A stretch of DNA of 64,000 nucleotides from Shewanella sp. SG41-4 (GTDB lineage: Bacteria; Pseudomonadota; Gammaproteobacteria; Enterobacterales; Shewanellaceae). The stretch lies in assembly GCF_014164505.1 (NCBI RefSeq), contig NZ_JACJFI010000003.1:1-64000 (forward strand), read 5' to 3'. Numbering within the stretch: position 1 is the first letter of the stretch; every line of letters starts with the position of its first letter. Shown piece after piece: positions 46,358-57,725 of this stretch. Made by a program: the position numbers and the translations under genes. The notes below the pieces were generated by a model that saw nothing but the letters and a program-made list of their open reading frames with translations, was not told the DNA's origin and made no database searches.

Positions 46358-47377
46358 CTACATTGCTAAAACACGAATTTGCTCGCCTTCGCTAACCATA
46401 AGACCGGCAGCGATTTCAGGACTGAGCACAACATTATCGTGTTCATCAGAGACCAACAATTTAGCAGCTGATGCACGATAATCAGCTAGCAATGTGTTGG
46501 AAATAATAAAATGGTGATCGGCATGTGGCATCTTGCCAACTGAAACCGTTAATAAACGGCTCTTTTTCACTGAACGGATCTCAGCTAGCGCACATTCAAC
46601 TGTTGGGCCACCATCAAAAATATCGATATAATTACGGAACTTAAAACCTTCGGCTTGTAATAAACGCAATGCCGGCTTAGTGTTTTTATGTACTTCACCA
46701 ATCACTTTTTGCGCTTTTTTAGGCAACATACAGACATAAACTGGGTTGCGCGGCATCATTTCGGCCATAAAGGCTTTTTTGCCTAAACCAGACAAGTAGT
46801 CTGCCTCAACAAAATCGATACCTAAGAAGTGATGCTGTAGCCACTCATAAAATGGTGAGTCACCTTGCTCATCACTCACACCACGCATTTCGGCAATAAC
46901 TGTATCGCCAAAGCGCTCAGGATGCTGTGCTAATAATAAAAAGCGCGAGCGTGATAACATGCGACCGTTATTGCCTTTGCGATACCCGTCTTTTAAAAAC
47001 AAGGTACACACTTCCGCAGCACCAGTGTAGTCGTGGCATAATGTGAGGGTTTCAACTTCATTGCGAACAGAAATTTGCTGAGAATGATAGACCTCAGTAC
47101 CTAAACGGTAATGATAAAAAGCATCTTGCATGCCGACAGCAGCTTCAATACCACAAGTGCCGACAACTTCATTGGTCTTTGTATCTTCAAGCACCATTAA
47201 ATAACCTTCGTCAAAAGGTTTATCAATTTGCTTAGTAAAAGATGCCTCTGCCCTAGCAATCTTCGAACGCAGTAACTCTTCGTTAACTGGTAAAGATGTA
47301 AAACCGTGGCCTGACTCAACTGCGATACCATAAAGTGCATCGTAATCACTTGCACGGATAGGACGTATGATTAACAT
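46358..47377 (-). CDS. astA: Arginine N-succinyltransferase
   Basis: Transfers succinyl from succinyl-CoA to arginine, the first step of the AST pathway. 339 residues from ATG 47377, chosen because GAGGAG lies 7 bases before it and because MLIIRPIRASDYDALYGIA is the family start. The longer reading to 47434 adds an unlikely leader. Conserved segments: SGHGFTSLP, GKKAFMAEMMPRNPVYV, GEVHKNTKPAL and FDGGPTVE. Second gene of the operon after astC. Confidence 0.94.
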   Translation of the reverse strand: MLIIRPIRASDYDALYGIAVESGHGFTSLPVNEELLRSKIARAEASFTKQIDKPFDEGYLMVLEDTKTNEVVGTCGIEAAVGMQDAFYHYRLGTEVYHSQQISVRNEVETLTLCHDYTGAAEVCTLFLKDGYRKGNNGRMLSRSRFLLLAQHPERFGDTVIAEMRGVSDEQGDSPFYEWLQHHFLGIDFVEADYLSGLGKKAFMAEMMPRNPVYVCMLPKKAQKVIGEVHKNTKPALRLLQAEGFKFRNYIDIFDGGPTVECALAEIRSVKKSRLLTVSVGKMPHADHHFIISNTLLADYRASAAKLLVSDEHDNVVLSPEIAAGLMVSEGEQIRVLAM

Positions 47378-47493
47378 CTTAATCTCCTCATTGCGCCATA
47401 AGCGAACCGCGCTGAAATATATTTCAGCGCGCATTCACTCAGTTGGCGTACCCAAACAAATAAGTGCAAGCTAGGCTCGCACTGATATGTTAA

Positions 47494-49047
<1,554 letters not shown>

Positions 49048-50190
49048 TTAAAGCAAATCAAGCTTGCGAAAATTTTGCCCTTTAAGCCGAATTAACTCTT
49101 GCTCTGAAAACTGATAATAATCAAACATAATGCGTTTTTCTTGTGGATCTATTTGTTGTTGTTCTTCTAACAAAAGCACTTTGGCATAACAACTCGCTTT
49201 AGCCACAATGGCGGCATCGACAGACAACTCTGTAAAATGGTAATCGTGATCGAGCTCTTTTAACACTTGTGTAATCGGTGAGTCATCAAATTTAAGTAAA
49301 CTCAACAATTGCCAATTTAATCGATGACTATGGAGTAATACTTGCTCCAATACTGCTTCTGCAGGAAATTCTGTTGCCATAATAGCATCGTAGACTTGTT
49401 TTTCTCGACTATGGCTTGCCTCTCGTAACCAAGTCCCCCAAGTGTTATCAAATATTCTTCCACTTTGGCTCAGAATAATTGAGGTAGAATATTGGTACAT
49501 TAACGCACAGCTATAAGCCAAGCTAGGCTCTTTATTATATAACTCTGCTAAAGTTTGCGCCGCAATGGCACTTACTATGCTGTAACGCCAAAGCTTGCGG
49601 GTTATCCATAATAAATTAGCGTTGCCTGAAGGTAACAAGTTACGTAAACAAAAATAAGGGACCAGCAAACGTAAATTTTCAATACCTATATAGTTAAGTA
49701 CCAACTTAATATCGGTCACTTGAACATCACCATGCTTTGGCCTACGGTGACGAGAAGCTGGACTATTAATTAAATTGATTAAATCTCGTGATAGCCAGCT
49801 AATACTTTCGATAATCGGTCGAAGGCGATTAATGTTCAGGTCTGGGTGTAATAATAGGTCAAGCAGTAAAATTTGATTTTCACAAATAGCCGATGCTTCT
49901 AATATCGTTTGAGGATTAGCTAATTGATGTTCTATCGCATTATTAACTGTATTGGTTAACAGTGAAGACACCTCAAAATACACACTTTTCTCTTGTGCTT
50001 GTTTCTCAAGACGCACTTTTAATGCTTTGCGCTCAATATCAAGTTTATTGGCGCTTTCTTCTAACTCCACGTTCAACTCATCAGGCATAGCATTGGCTTT
50101 ATGCTTACCCACAATAAGTTGTTTATAAAGTCGGCGCTCAATCTCAATGACTTTTCCGGGCCGAACTCCACCTGCTATTGATATTGACAC
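49048..50190 (-). CDS. HDOD-domain signalling protein
   Basis: 380 residues. An N-terminal charged, coiled segment is followed by the HDOD domain from about 70 (LLTNTVNNAIEHQ ... LINSPASRHR ... LVLNYIGIENLRLLVPYF). HDOD domains resemble HD phosphohydrolases but lack the catalytic metal residues, and often mediate signalling or c-di-GMP-linked control. No output domain is visible. Single gene between astC and the S9 peptidase. The partner is unknown. Confidence 0.85.
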   Translation of the reverse strand: MSISIAGGVRPGKVIEIERRLYKQLIVGKHKANAMPDELNVELEESANKLDIERKALKVRLEKQAQEKSVYFEVSSLLTNTVNNAIEHQLANPQTILEASAICENQILLLDLLLHPDLNINRLRPIIESISWLSRDLINLINSPASRHRRPKHGDVQVTDIKLVLNYIGIENLRLLVPYFCLRNLLPSGNANLLWITRKLWRYSIVSAIAAQTLAELYNKEPSLAYSCALMYQYSTSIILSQSGRIFDNTWGTWLREASHSREKQVYDAIMATEFPAEAVLEQVLLHSHRLNWQLLSLLKFDDSPITQVLKELDHDYHFTELSVDAAIVAKASCYAKVLLLEEQQQIDPQEKRIMFDYYQFSEQELIRLKGQNFRKLDLL

Positions 50191-50230
50191 TCACATTGCC
50201 TTTTGCTGTTTTCATCACTTAATCATAAAA

Positions 50231-50258
50231 ATTAAGGCTTCTCAAAGGAAGCCTTAAT
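50231..50258 (-). terminator. Terminator of the S9 peptidase gene
   Basis: ATTAAGGCTTC / GAAGCCTTAAT stem. On the minus strand the stem is followed by TTTTTA. Confidence 0.85.
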
Positions 50259-50292
50259 AGATATTTATTTGTTTTCTTGAACTCAGAGCCGA

Positions 50293-52782
50293 TTACTTCA
50301 ACTCTTGTTCAAACAGCTTATAAATACGACGATACTGGTCTAACCAACTCGAAGGCTGCTTAAATCCATGCGGCTCGACAGGATAAATTGCGGTTTCAAA
50401 CATTGGTTTTTCTAATTCAATCAGGCGTTGCACCATGCGCACACTGTCTTGGAAAAACACGTTGTCATCTAATACACCGCTCATGATCAATAGCGGTTTC
50501 TGCAAACCCTGGGCATGTTCTATCGGTGAGCTACGCTCATAAGCGATAGGATCAACGTCAGGCGTATTTAAAATATTCGAAGTATAAGGTGCATTATAAT
50601 GAGCCCAATCCGCTACAGGGCGCAATGCAGCCCCTGCTTGGAATAGCTCAGGTTCATTAAACAATGCCATAAATGTGAGGAAACCACCGTATGACCCACC
50701 ATAAGTTCCTACACGTTGTGTATTCACGTTAGCATTACTTGCCATCCATGCTACACCGTCTTTTAAATCTTCAACTTCAGGATGACCCATATTACGATAA
50801 ACAGACGTACGCCAATCACGTCCATAGCCTTTCGAGCCACGATAATCCATGTCCATTACCACGTAACCTTGTTGTGTGAGTAAGTTATTGAACATAAATT
50901 TATGTAAGTAACCCGAAAATCCGTAATGCGCATTTTGTAAATAACCCGCACCATGGTTAAACATCACTGCTGGATATTTGTCAGCTTGCTTAGCATCGTA
51001 TCCTTGAGGCAAATAAACCCGCGCATAAATGTTTCCCGCACCATGGCTTGAAGGAACTGTCACTATCTGCGGTGTTTGCCAAGGATATTGTTTAAATTCT
51101 GTGCTGGTATAATGTGTTAATTGGCTTATGTCGCCGCCAATAGGTTGGATGTATAATTCATCAGGTTGCACTGCTGATGAAGCGGTTAATAACAATGATT
51201 GTCCATCAGGGCTTAAACTGTAATCTAATGTGCCTAGCCACTGGGTCAATTGCTCTGATTTACCACTGGCAATCTCAACACGGTAAACATTATAGCTACC
51301 TGGGTGGTCTTTATTGGCACGATAATAAAGATGTTTTGCATCGGGTGATAACGTCACATTATCAACCACAAACTTGCCATTGGTTAATGCCGATACCTTA
51401 CCTGCTGCGGTTTTAGTATATAACTGTGAAAAACCTGATTCTTCAGATAAGTAGTACATGCTATCTGTACCTGGTATCCAGCCAAATTGATTAAAATTAT
51501 AATTTACCCAAGCATCATCATGTAATCGGTGTTCGGTTATCAGCTTACCTTTTTGAAGATCAACACTGGCTATCCAGCGATCTTTGTTGTCAACGGCTTC
51601 GAGCATCACCAATAATTTATCGTCAGACTCATGCCACTGAATAGCGCTCTGACTCCATTCCCAATCTTGCATTAACTGGACTAAACGTGGGGCTTTTTCA
51701 CTTTTATAGATTTTACCTTTCGCTTGAGCATTTTCAGATTTAACGCTCGCCAGTACATCCTCATCAAAACCCGTTAAGCCTTCAATGGTGATGTCTTTTT
51801 TACTGTGGTCAACAAGGTCGAGTAACACTAAACGTTGACCTGGAAAGACATCTTCGGCAACCCGAGAGCGGGCTGGTACAGGATCGACATCACCCTCTTG
51901 GCCCAAATAATTCGGCATAATGTCGTGTTCAGCACGCCAATCATAATTTTTATCCGTTAAGGCCAATATTACGTAACGTCCATCTGGCGACAAACTAATT
52001 TCTGATACCACTTCAGCGTCACCTAAATACCAAGGTTTAGCAGAAAAAGTGGGATCGGCTTTAGCCAATGAATCGCGGTATTGATCACGCGTCAGGCTGT
52101 TATCATGTTCCATGGCAACGTATTGAATTAATCTATGCTGTTGCTTAGCTATAAAACTACTTGGCTCTTGCGTCGCTTTTGGTTCGTTTTCCATTTGGAT
52201 CGCGGCAATTTGTTCCACTAACCCGCTAGACTGGTGTACACGAAAAATATTATTACCTTGCCAGAATGCAAGGTCGCCACCATTTAAAAAACGTACTCCA
52301 TTAATTGCATCGTTTTGACGGGTAAGTTGCTTTATTTCACCGTTTGATAAATCTTTTACAAATACGTTACCTTGATAAATATAGGCTTTTTGAGTCTTTG
52401 CCTGATCGAAGACACCATTACGTTGATCGGCAAGGTGTAGCTGATTGAGTGCTAGTTTGTTCGCCTCTATCTGTCCAACAGCTTGTTGATAAAAATCACG
52501 GACCGGAGATTGATGTGCTTGGCGACTGAAATATACCGATTGACTGTCATCACTCCAGTAAGCTCCTTGAGCAAGTATTCCCATCCAATCTGGATTAGCC
52601 ATAATTTGATTAAGCGTCAAGGGTTGCAGGGCTTTTGGAGGTTGCGCTAATGGCACTGTCAATGTTGTTGCATTTGGCGTTGCGATAACCATTGTATCGT
52701 CAGGTTTGGCCGTGGCAGCACAGCCACTTATCATTGCCAAAGAAAGTGCGCTAACCGCAAAGTTTCGCATAAAGCTTGTCAT
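50293..52782 (-). CDS. S9-family prolyl oligopeptidase-type lipoprotein
   Basis: 829 residues. A lipoprotein signal ends in LAMISGC. The N-terminal beta-propeller (about 60-560) contains repeated WD-like blades (SPDGRYVILAL, SPDAKHLYYRA, SPDGQSLLLTAS). The C-terminal alpha/beta hydrolase has the nucleophile GTYGGSYGGF (Ser near 697), the acid in GVLDDNVFFQDS and the His in PVEPHGF, as in the dipeptidyl peptidase IV group. Probably an envelope enzyme that cleaves after proline-like residues. A second ATG (52770, MRNFAVSAL) is an alternative start. A 12-bp hairpin lies just ahead of the start. Confidence 0.92.
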   Translation of the reverse strand: MTSFMRNFAVSALSLAMISGCAATAKPDDTMVIATPNATTLTVPLAQPPKALQPLTLNQIMANPDWMGILAQGAYWSDDSQSVYFSRQAHQSPVRDFYQQAVGQIEANKLALNQLHLADQRNGVFDQAKTQKAYIYQGNVFVKDLSNGEIKQLTRQNDAINGVRFLNGGDLAFWQGNNIFRVHQSSGLVEQIAAIQMENEPKATQEPSSFIAKQQHRLIQYVAMEHDNSLTRDQYRDSLAKADPTFSAKPWYLGDAEVVSEISLSPDGRYVILALTDKNYDWRAEHDIMPNYLGQEGDVDPVPARSRVAEDVFPGQRLVLLDLVDHSKKDITIEGLTGFDEDVLASVKSENAQAKGKIYKSEKAPRLVQLMQDWEWSQSAIQWHESDDKLLVMLEAVDNKDRWIASVDLQKGKLITEHRLHDDAWVNYNFNQFGWIPGTDSMYYLSEESGFSQLYTKTAAGKVSALTNGKFVVDNVTLSPDAKHLYYRANKDHPGSYNVYRVEIASGKSEQLTQWLGTLDYSLSPDGQSLLLTASSAVQPDELYIQPIGGDISQLTHYTSTEFKQYPWQTPQIVTVPSSHGAGNIYARVYLPQGYDAKQADKYPAVMFNHGAGYLQNAHYGFSGYLHKFMFNNLLTQQGYVVMDMDYRGSKGYGRDWRTSVYRNMGHPEVEDLKDGVAWMASNANVNTQRVGTYGGSYGGFLTFMALFNEPELFQAGAALRPVADWAHYNAPYTSNILNTPDVDPIAYERSSPIEHAQGLQKPLLIMSGVLDDNVFFQDSVRMVQRLIELEKPMFETAIYPVEPHGFKQPSSWLDQYRRIYKLFEQELK

Positions 52783-52805
52783 GGTTATCCCTTTTATTAT
52801 TTTAA

Positions 52806-52832
52806 GCGCCTATTTATAGCATAAATAGGCGC
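52806..52832 (-). other. Hairpin upstream of the S9 peptidase start
   Basis: A 12-bp perfect stem (GCGCCTATTTAT / ATAAATAGGCGC, loop AGC) ends 24 bp before the start codon and about 80 bp after the pabA stop. The U-run is poor (TTAAAATAA), so it may be a weak pabA terminator or a leader element. Confidence 0.65.
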
Positions 52833-52911
52833 GAGAATTTAGCCAGGTTAGTTGCAGAAGTTGTAACAGAATACGTGATAATGAACCCGATGATATAAGC
52901 TCAATAACACC

Positions 52912-53481
52912 TTATAAATGTAAAAAGTTATCTAAAAGTTCATGGCCTTGCTGAGTCAAGATAGATTCAGGATGAAACTGAACACTGTAAATACGTAACG
53001 AATCATTGCTCATAGCCATAATTTCACGCCCATATGTTGGATCATCAAACCACGCATCCAGACTAAAACCATCAGGTACATGGTTAATCAACAATGAATG
53101 ATAGCGTGTGACTTGCAGAGGTAATGCTAATTTAGAAAATAATCCCTGTTGATTATGTTGAATCAAACTGGTTTTACCGTGCATAACACGTTTGGCACGC
53201 ACAATATCAACGCCAAACACCTGTGCGATAGCTTGATGCCCTAAACACACACCAAGAATAGGAATTTTACCGGCAAAATGTTTAATCACTGCAAGTGAAA
53301 TACCTGCTTCATTAGGAGTGCATGGACCAGGAGAAATAATCAAGTGTGTGGGCGCTAAGGCTTCAATTTGTTCAATGCTGATTTCATCATTACGTTTAAC
53401 CAGTATCTCTTGCCCAAGTGCTTGGAAGTACTGAACTAAGTTAAACGTAAAAGAATCATAATTATCAATCATCAACAACAT
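52912..53481 (-). CDS. pabA: Aminodeoxychorismate/anthranilate synthase glutaminase subunit
   Basis: Class I glutamine amidotransferase, 189 residues from ATG 53481 ([15 protein letters not shown], the common family start; the track-length reading begins four residues earlier). Active-site Cys in GVCLGHQ near 79, and His/Glu in QFHPESILT near 176. It supplies ammonia for p-aminobenzoate and so for folate, or for anthranilate. No synthase partner is next to it. Choice between PabA and TrpG rests on isolation from trp genes. Confidence 0.88.
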   Translation of the reverse strand: MLLMIDNYDSFTFNLVQYFQALGQEILVKRNDEISIEQIEALAPTHLIISPGPCTPNEAGISLAVIKHFAGKIPILGVCLGHQAIAQVFGVDIVRAKRVMHGKTSLIQHNQQGLFSKLALPLQVTRYHSLLINHVPDGFSLDAWFDDPTYGREIMAMSNDSLRIYSVQFHPESILTQQGHELLDNFLHL

Positions 53482-53531
53482 TATCGGATCCATTTGCGCT
53501 ATATACGTTTGTAGCGCATCAATTTTAGCTT

Positions 53532-53559
53532 AAAAAAAACCAGCCTTGCGACTGGTTTT
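53532..53559 (-). terminator. Terminator of sspB
   Basis: AAAACCAG / CTGGTTTT stem with an eight-base loop. On the minus strand the stem is followed by a T-run (from the A-run 53532-53539). Confidence 0.85.
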
Positions 53560-53578
53560 ATGTAATGGCAACTAATTG

Positions 53579-54049
53579 TTACTTCACCACAGTTAAATGG
53601 TTTTTACGTTTAGTTTTATCATCAGGCTTTGTCGATTTAGACGATGATGGCAATGTCGAAGTATCATCAACAGATTTCATTGATGGCGGTACGGATAATA
53701 ACTCATCATGTTCGCCTTCGATCATATATGCATCTTCCATATCAAACACCGTGCCAGCACCGTTTTCACGAGCGTAAATGGCCACGATCGATGCCATAGG
53801 CAAATACACATTTTGTGGTACACCACCAAAACGCGCATTAAACTCTACTGCATCATTAGACATGTGAAGATTAGCCACCGCTCCGGTTGCAATATTCAAG
53901 ACGATTTGACCGTCTTTGACAAATTGCTGCGGAACCTGAGTACCGTTAACAAATGCATCCACGACTACGTGTGGCGTCAAATGGTTATCCATCAACCACT
54001 CATAGTAAGCACGCAACAAATATGGACGATTAGCTGTTATTGGTTTCAT
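53579..54049 (-). CDS. sspB: ClpXP adaptor / stringent starvation protein B
   Basis: Delivers ssrA-tagged proteins to ClpXP. 156 residues. The substrate-binding fold covers about 1-110 (KPITANRPYLLRAYYEWL, VVDAFVNGTQVPQQFVKDGQIVLNIA, IYARENGAGTVFD). A flexible tail follows, ending in the basic XB motif (KTKRKNHLTVVK; E. coli ends in RVVK-like) that docks ClpX. It overlaps the sspA stop by one base (TAATG-type). Confidence 0.96.
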   Translation of the reverse strand: MKPITANRPYLLRAYYEWLMDNHLTPHVVVDAFVNGTQVPQQFVKDGQIVLNIATGAVANLHMSNDAVEFNARFGGVPQNVYLPMASIVAIYARENGAGTVFDMEDAYMIEGEHDELLSVPPSMKSVDDTSTLPSSSKSTKPDDKTKRKNHLTVVK

Positions 54050-54678
54050 TACATGCCCATGCGCATTTCGCGCTCAGCCTCAGTTAACGATGCCTTAAAT
54101 GATTCACGTTCAAAAATACGTGTCATGTATGCACTGATATCTTTCGATGTACGCGGATCTAAGTGAATGCCTAATACAGGTAGACGCCATAATAATGGGC
54201 CTAAGTAGCAATCAGATAAACCAAACTCTTCGCTCATGAAGTATGGCATTTCAGCAAATACTGGCGCTAAAGCAATTAAGCTTTCCATTAACTCTTTACG
54301 CGCTGCATCAGCCTTTTCACCTTTACGGATACGCTCTACAAGCGCATACCAATCGGTGTCGATTCTGTGCATCATTAAACGGCTTTGGCCGCGAGATACC
54401 GGATATACAGGCATTAATGGAGGATGTGGAAAACGCTCATCCAAATATTCCATAATAATGCGTGACTCGTACAACACTAGTTCACGGTCAACTAAAGTCG
54501 GTACAGAGTTGTATGGATTTACTTCAAGTAAATCTTCAGGCATTTCACTAGGGTCAACCTGTAAAACATCAACGGTAACCCCTTTTTCAGCCAATACGAT
54601 ACGTACTTGGTGACTATATAAATCATCGGCACCAGAAAAAAGTGTCATGATAGAGCGCTTGTTGGCAGCAACAGCCAT
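54049..54678 (-). CDS. sspA: Stringent starvation protein A
   Basis: GST-fold RNA polymerase-associated regulator active in starvation and acid stress. 209 residues. N-terminal thioredoxin-like domain (SIMTLFSGADDLYSHQVRIVLAEKGV) without the GST catalytic Ser/Tyr pattern, and helical C-terminal domain (PYFMSEEFGLSDCYLGPLLW). Preceded by GGAGGGTATC. Start ATG 54678 supported by conserved N-terminus and a strong AGGAGGG-like site (GAGGG, 6 bases). Confidence 0.96.
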   Translation of the reverse strand: MAVAANKRSIMTLFSGADDLYSHQVRIVLAEKGVTVDVLQVDPSEMPEDLLEVNPYNSVPTLVDRELVLYESRIIMEYLDERFPHPPLMPVYPVSRGQSRLMMHRIDTDWYALVERIRKGEKADAARKELMESLIALAPVFAEMPYFMSEEFGLSDCYLGPLLWRLPVLGIHLDPRTSKDISAYMTRIFERESFKASLTEAEREMRMGM

Positions 54679-54710
54679 TGATACCCTCCAGAATCTAGAA
54701 AAAACAAAAC

Positions 54711-54735
54711 AAACGAGGGGCTAAGCCCCCCGTTT
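54711..54735 (-). terminator. Terminator of petABC
   Basis: AAACG..GGGG / CCCC..CGTTT stem with loop CTAAG. On the minus strand it is followed by a T-rich tract (GTTTTGTTTTTTC). It separates petC from sspA. Confidence 0.85.
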
Positions 54736-54773
54736 ACAAAATGCGGATAATGTATATTAACCGTTATTGATGG

Positions 54774-55508
54774 CTAGTGCACATCTTTCCAGTATTCTTT
54801 CTTCAACAAATACGCAATGATGAAGAAAATAAACAGGAATCCAAGTACCCACCAACCTAAAGCTTCTCGCTCTAACTGAACTGGTTCGGCAGAATAAACT
54901 AAGAAGCCCGTGATATCACGAACGACTTGGTCGTATTCTTCTGCCGTCAATTTGCCACCCGTGGTAACAATATTACCATCTTTATCTTTTACAAGAGATA
55001 CATTACCAGCTTCATCTTTCGTAACAGTAGCAAGACCTTGTAAGTCTTGTAATACGTGTGGCATACCCACTGCAGGGAACACTATATTGTTCACACCAAA
55101 TGGACGAGTCTCATCTGCGTAGAAACCTTTTAGGTATGAAAACACCCAATCAGCACCACGAACACGAGCAACCAACGTTAAATCAGGAGGCGCAGCACCA
55201 AACCATTTAGCGGCATCTGGAGTAGGAATAGCGTTTTCCATTAAATCACCGATTTTTGCACCGGTGAACATGTACTTGTTACGCATATCATCGTTAGAGA
55301 TGCCTAAATCAGTTGCAACACGCTCATAGCGTTGGTATTGAGTGCTGTGACAACCAGAGCAGTAGTGTTGGAATGAATCCAAACCACGCTCTAATGACGC
55401 TTTATCATGTAAGTCAACGTTAGCACTTTCTAAGTGAACACTATGTCCACTAGCGGCCATTGCGAGAGATGGCAGCAATGTAACTAATGCAATAAATAAC
55501 TTTTTCAT
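54774..55508 (-). CDS. petC: Cytochrome c1 of the bc1 complex
   Basis: 244 residues with a signal peptide (FIALVTLLPSLAMAASG), one haem-binding CxxCH (CSGCHSTQYQRY, near 51-55) and a C-terminal membrane anchor (WWVLGFLFIFFIIAYL). The axial Met probably lies in VFPAVGMPHVLQ. Passes electrons from the Rieske protein to soluble cytochromes. Overlaps the petB stop (ATGA-type junction). Confidence 0.96.
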   Translation of the reverse strand: MKKLFIALVTLLPSLAMAASGHSVHLESANVDLHDKASLERGLDSFQHYCSGCHSTQYQRYERVATDLGISNDDMRNKYMFTGAKIGDLMENAIPTPDAAKWFGAAPPDLTLVARVRGADWVFSYLKGFYADETRPFGVNNIVFPAVGMPHVLQDLQGLATVTKDEAGNVSLVKDKDGNIVTTGGKLTAEEYDQVVRDITGFLVYSAEPVQLEREALGWWVLGFLFIFFIIAYLLKKEYWKDVH

Positions 55509-56722
55509 TAGTGTGTCACCCTCGTTGGGACTTCTTTTGTTTTCTCATTCTTACTGTAAACCCATAAGGCTACAAAGAAAGCAAAGTAAGTGAAAGTGAA
55601 TACACGTGCCGCAATAGTTAACTCAGGAGTTGCAGGAACAACACCTAAATAACCTAAAATAATGAACGACACAGTAAATTGTGCAATGTTGATCTTGTGG
55701 ATCATGCTGCGATAGCGAATAGACTTCACTTTACAACGGTCAAGCCAAGGCAGAATAAATAACACTGCAATAGACAGACCCATACCAATAACGCCCACCA
55801 ATTTATCAGGGATAGCACGTAAAATGGCATAGAAAGGTGTGAAGTACCAAACTGGCGCAATGTGTTCAGGTGTTTTCATTGGATTAGCCGCTTCAAAGTT
55901 TGGCTTTTCAAGGAAATATCCACCGCCTTCAGGCATGAAGAACAACACATAACAGAACACGATTAAGAACCCAGCCACACCCATAATATCTTTTACAGTG
56001 TAGTAAGGGTGGAAAGGAATACCATCGATAGGCCATCCGTCCTCATCTTTGTTCTTTTTAATCTCAACACCATCAGGGTTATTTGAGCCCACTTCATGCA
56101 AGGCGATTAGGTGTAAGAACACCAACACAACCAATACAAGTGGCAGCGCAATAACGTGCAGTGCGAAGAAACGGTTTAGTGTTGCACCAGAAATAACGTA
56201 ATCACCACGGATCCACAATGTGAGGTCATCACCAATAATAGGTATGGCACCAAACAAAGAGATAATTACCTGCGCACCCCAGTAAGACATTTGTCCCCAA
56301 GGCAGTAAGTAACCCATGAATGCTTCAGCCATCAGCACAAGGAATATCAACATACCAAACAGCCATAATAGCTCTCTTGGTTTTTGATAAGAACCGTAAA
56401 TTAACCCACGGAACATGTGCATATAGATGACAAAGAAAAATGCCGATGCACCAGTAGAGTGCATATAACGTAGCAACCAACCGTAGTCAACATCACGCAT
56501 GATGTATTCAACAGAAGCAAACGCGCCTTCTGCTGTCGGTACGTAATTCATGGTTAACCAAATACCAGTCAGTAATTGGTTAACTAAAACTAATAGCGCT
56601 AATGAACCAAAGAAATACCAAAAGTTAAAGTTCTTTGGTGTCGCATACTGACCCACATGACGGTTATATGTAGCTGTCATAGGGATGCGAGCATCAATCC
56701 AATCAATAATATTCTTAACCAT
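55508..56722 (-). CDS. petB: Cytochrome b of the bc1 complex
   Basis: 404 residues with eight membrane helices. The haem-ligand histidines lie in LLRYMHSTGASAFFF and in FFALHVIALPLVLV, with another pair in VFLHLIALHEVG. The Qo-site motif appears as PEW-like APVWYFTPFYAILR. Links quinol oxidation to proton release. Overlaps petA by one base. Confidence 0.97.
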   Translation of the reverse strand: MVKNIIDWIDARIPMTATYNRHVGQYATPKNFNFWYFFGSLALLVLVNQLLTGIWLTMNYVPTAEGAFASVEYIMRDVDYGWLLRYMHSTGASAFFFVIYMHMFRGLIYGSYQKPRELLWLFGMLIFLVLMAEAFMGYLLPWGQMSYWGAQVIISLFGAIPIIGDDLTLWIRGDYVISGATLNRFFALHVIALPLVLVVLVFLHLIALHEVGSNNPDGVEIKKNKDEDGWPIDGIPFHPYYTVKDIMGVAGFLIVFCYVLFFMPEGGGYFLEKPNFEAANPMKTPEHIAPVWYFTPFYAILRAIPDKLVGVIGMGLSIAVLFILPWLDRCKVKSIRYRSMIHKINIAQFTVSFIILGYLGVVPATPELTIAARVFTFTYFAFFVALWVYSKNEKTKEVPTRVTH

Positions 56723-57312
56723 TACGCCGCTCCTGTATCTACACCGATGATAACGTTAGCATCATCAACATATTTGTGCGGTGGTATCACTAAGTTTAAT
56801 GGTGCTGGAACACCCTGGAATACACGACCAGCCATGTCAAATTTGGAACCATGACAAGGACAGAAGAAACCAGAAGTTACACCTTCAACCTGCTCACCGA
56901 ATGAATCAGGTAGATAAGTTGGTGAACAACCTAAGTGAGTACAGATACCGACTGCAATAAAGAATTCAGGCTTAATAGAACGTGCAGGGTTAGTTGCATA
57001 TTCTGGTTGCTGCATTTCTTCTGAAGCAGGATCGCGTAATTTGCTGTCTAATGTTTTAAGATTATTTAGCACAGCTTCTGTACGACGAACGACCCAAACC
57101 GGTTTTCCGCGCCATTCGACACGAATTAACTGACCTGGTTCTACTTTACTAATATTTACTTCGACCGGCGCACCTGCAGCTTTCGCTTTGGCGCTCGGAT
57201 TCCATGACTTGATGAAAGGAACCGCTACAGCGACGGCACCAGCACCACCTACTACGGCGGTTGCGGCTGTCAGGAATCTGCGACGTCCGGTATCGACTGG
57301 CGCATTGCTCAT
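56722..57312 (-). CDS. petA: Rieske iron-sulphur subunit of the bc1 complex
   Basis: 196 residues. Tat-type leader DTGRRRFLTAAT with one uncleaved helix. The two [2Fe-2S] loops are CTHLGCSPTYLP and CPCHGSKFD, with two Cys and two His ligands and the disulphide Cys pair. First gene of the petABC operon; the start has TGGGAGATAAG upstream. Confidence 0.97.
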   Translation of the reverse strand: MSNAPVDTGRRRFLTAATAVVGGAGAVAVAVPFIKSWNPSAKAKAAGAPVEVNISKVEPGQLIRVEWRGKPVWVVRRTEAVLNNLKTLDSKLRDPASEEMQQPEYATNPARSIKPEFFIAVGICTHLGCSPTYLPDSFGEQVEGVTSGFFCPCHGSKFDMAGRVFQGVPAPLNLVIPPHKYVDDANVIIGVDTGAA

Positions 57313-57725
57313 CCACTTATCTCCCAGAGGGTGTTGGAATTTTTATATTTCAATACTTTAGCGACCAAAAATGGTGAAACGCTAAAATCATAGTTTGAGG
57401 CGGTGCTCATTATAGCGAAAAATTAGAACCAGATCATAGTGAAAACACACATCTATGATGAGGATATTAACATTTTTTTCAAAAACGCTTACAAATCAAC
57501 CAATATATAACAATTAGTAGTCACTTAATTAGCAATGAAAAGCTTGATAAATGCATTTAAAACAATTAATTATTAAGGATAAATAATAAAATTCATCAAA
57601 AATATCCATTGCTGTGATTTGCGACCGCTTTTAGGGAAACTGAATTCGTAGCAAAAACACTATCTTACAGACACAAAAAAGCTCGGTAAAAACCGAGCTT
57701 TTTAATGCAAAAACATACGCGGGTA
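57313..57725. other. petA upstream region and hflC terminator zone
   Basis: 413 bp with no ORF. It holds the petABC promoter and, near hflC, the terminator at 57676-57703. Very AT-rich in the middle (57460-57600). No operator seen. Confidence 0.6.
57676..57703 (-). terminator. Terminator of hflC
   Basis: AAAAAGCTCGGT / ACCGAGCTTTTT stem with a four-base loop, giving a T-run on either strand. Confidence 0.9.

Noticed and set aside
53708-54166. 152-codon ORF on the plus strand opposite sspB/sspA
   Set aside because: It is antisense to two well-supported genes, has no family-like features, and is rich in codons expected from the complement of coding DNA.
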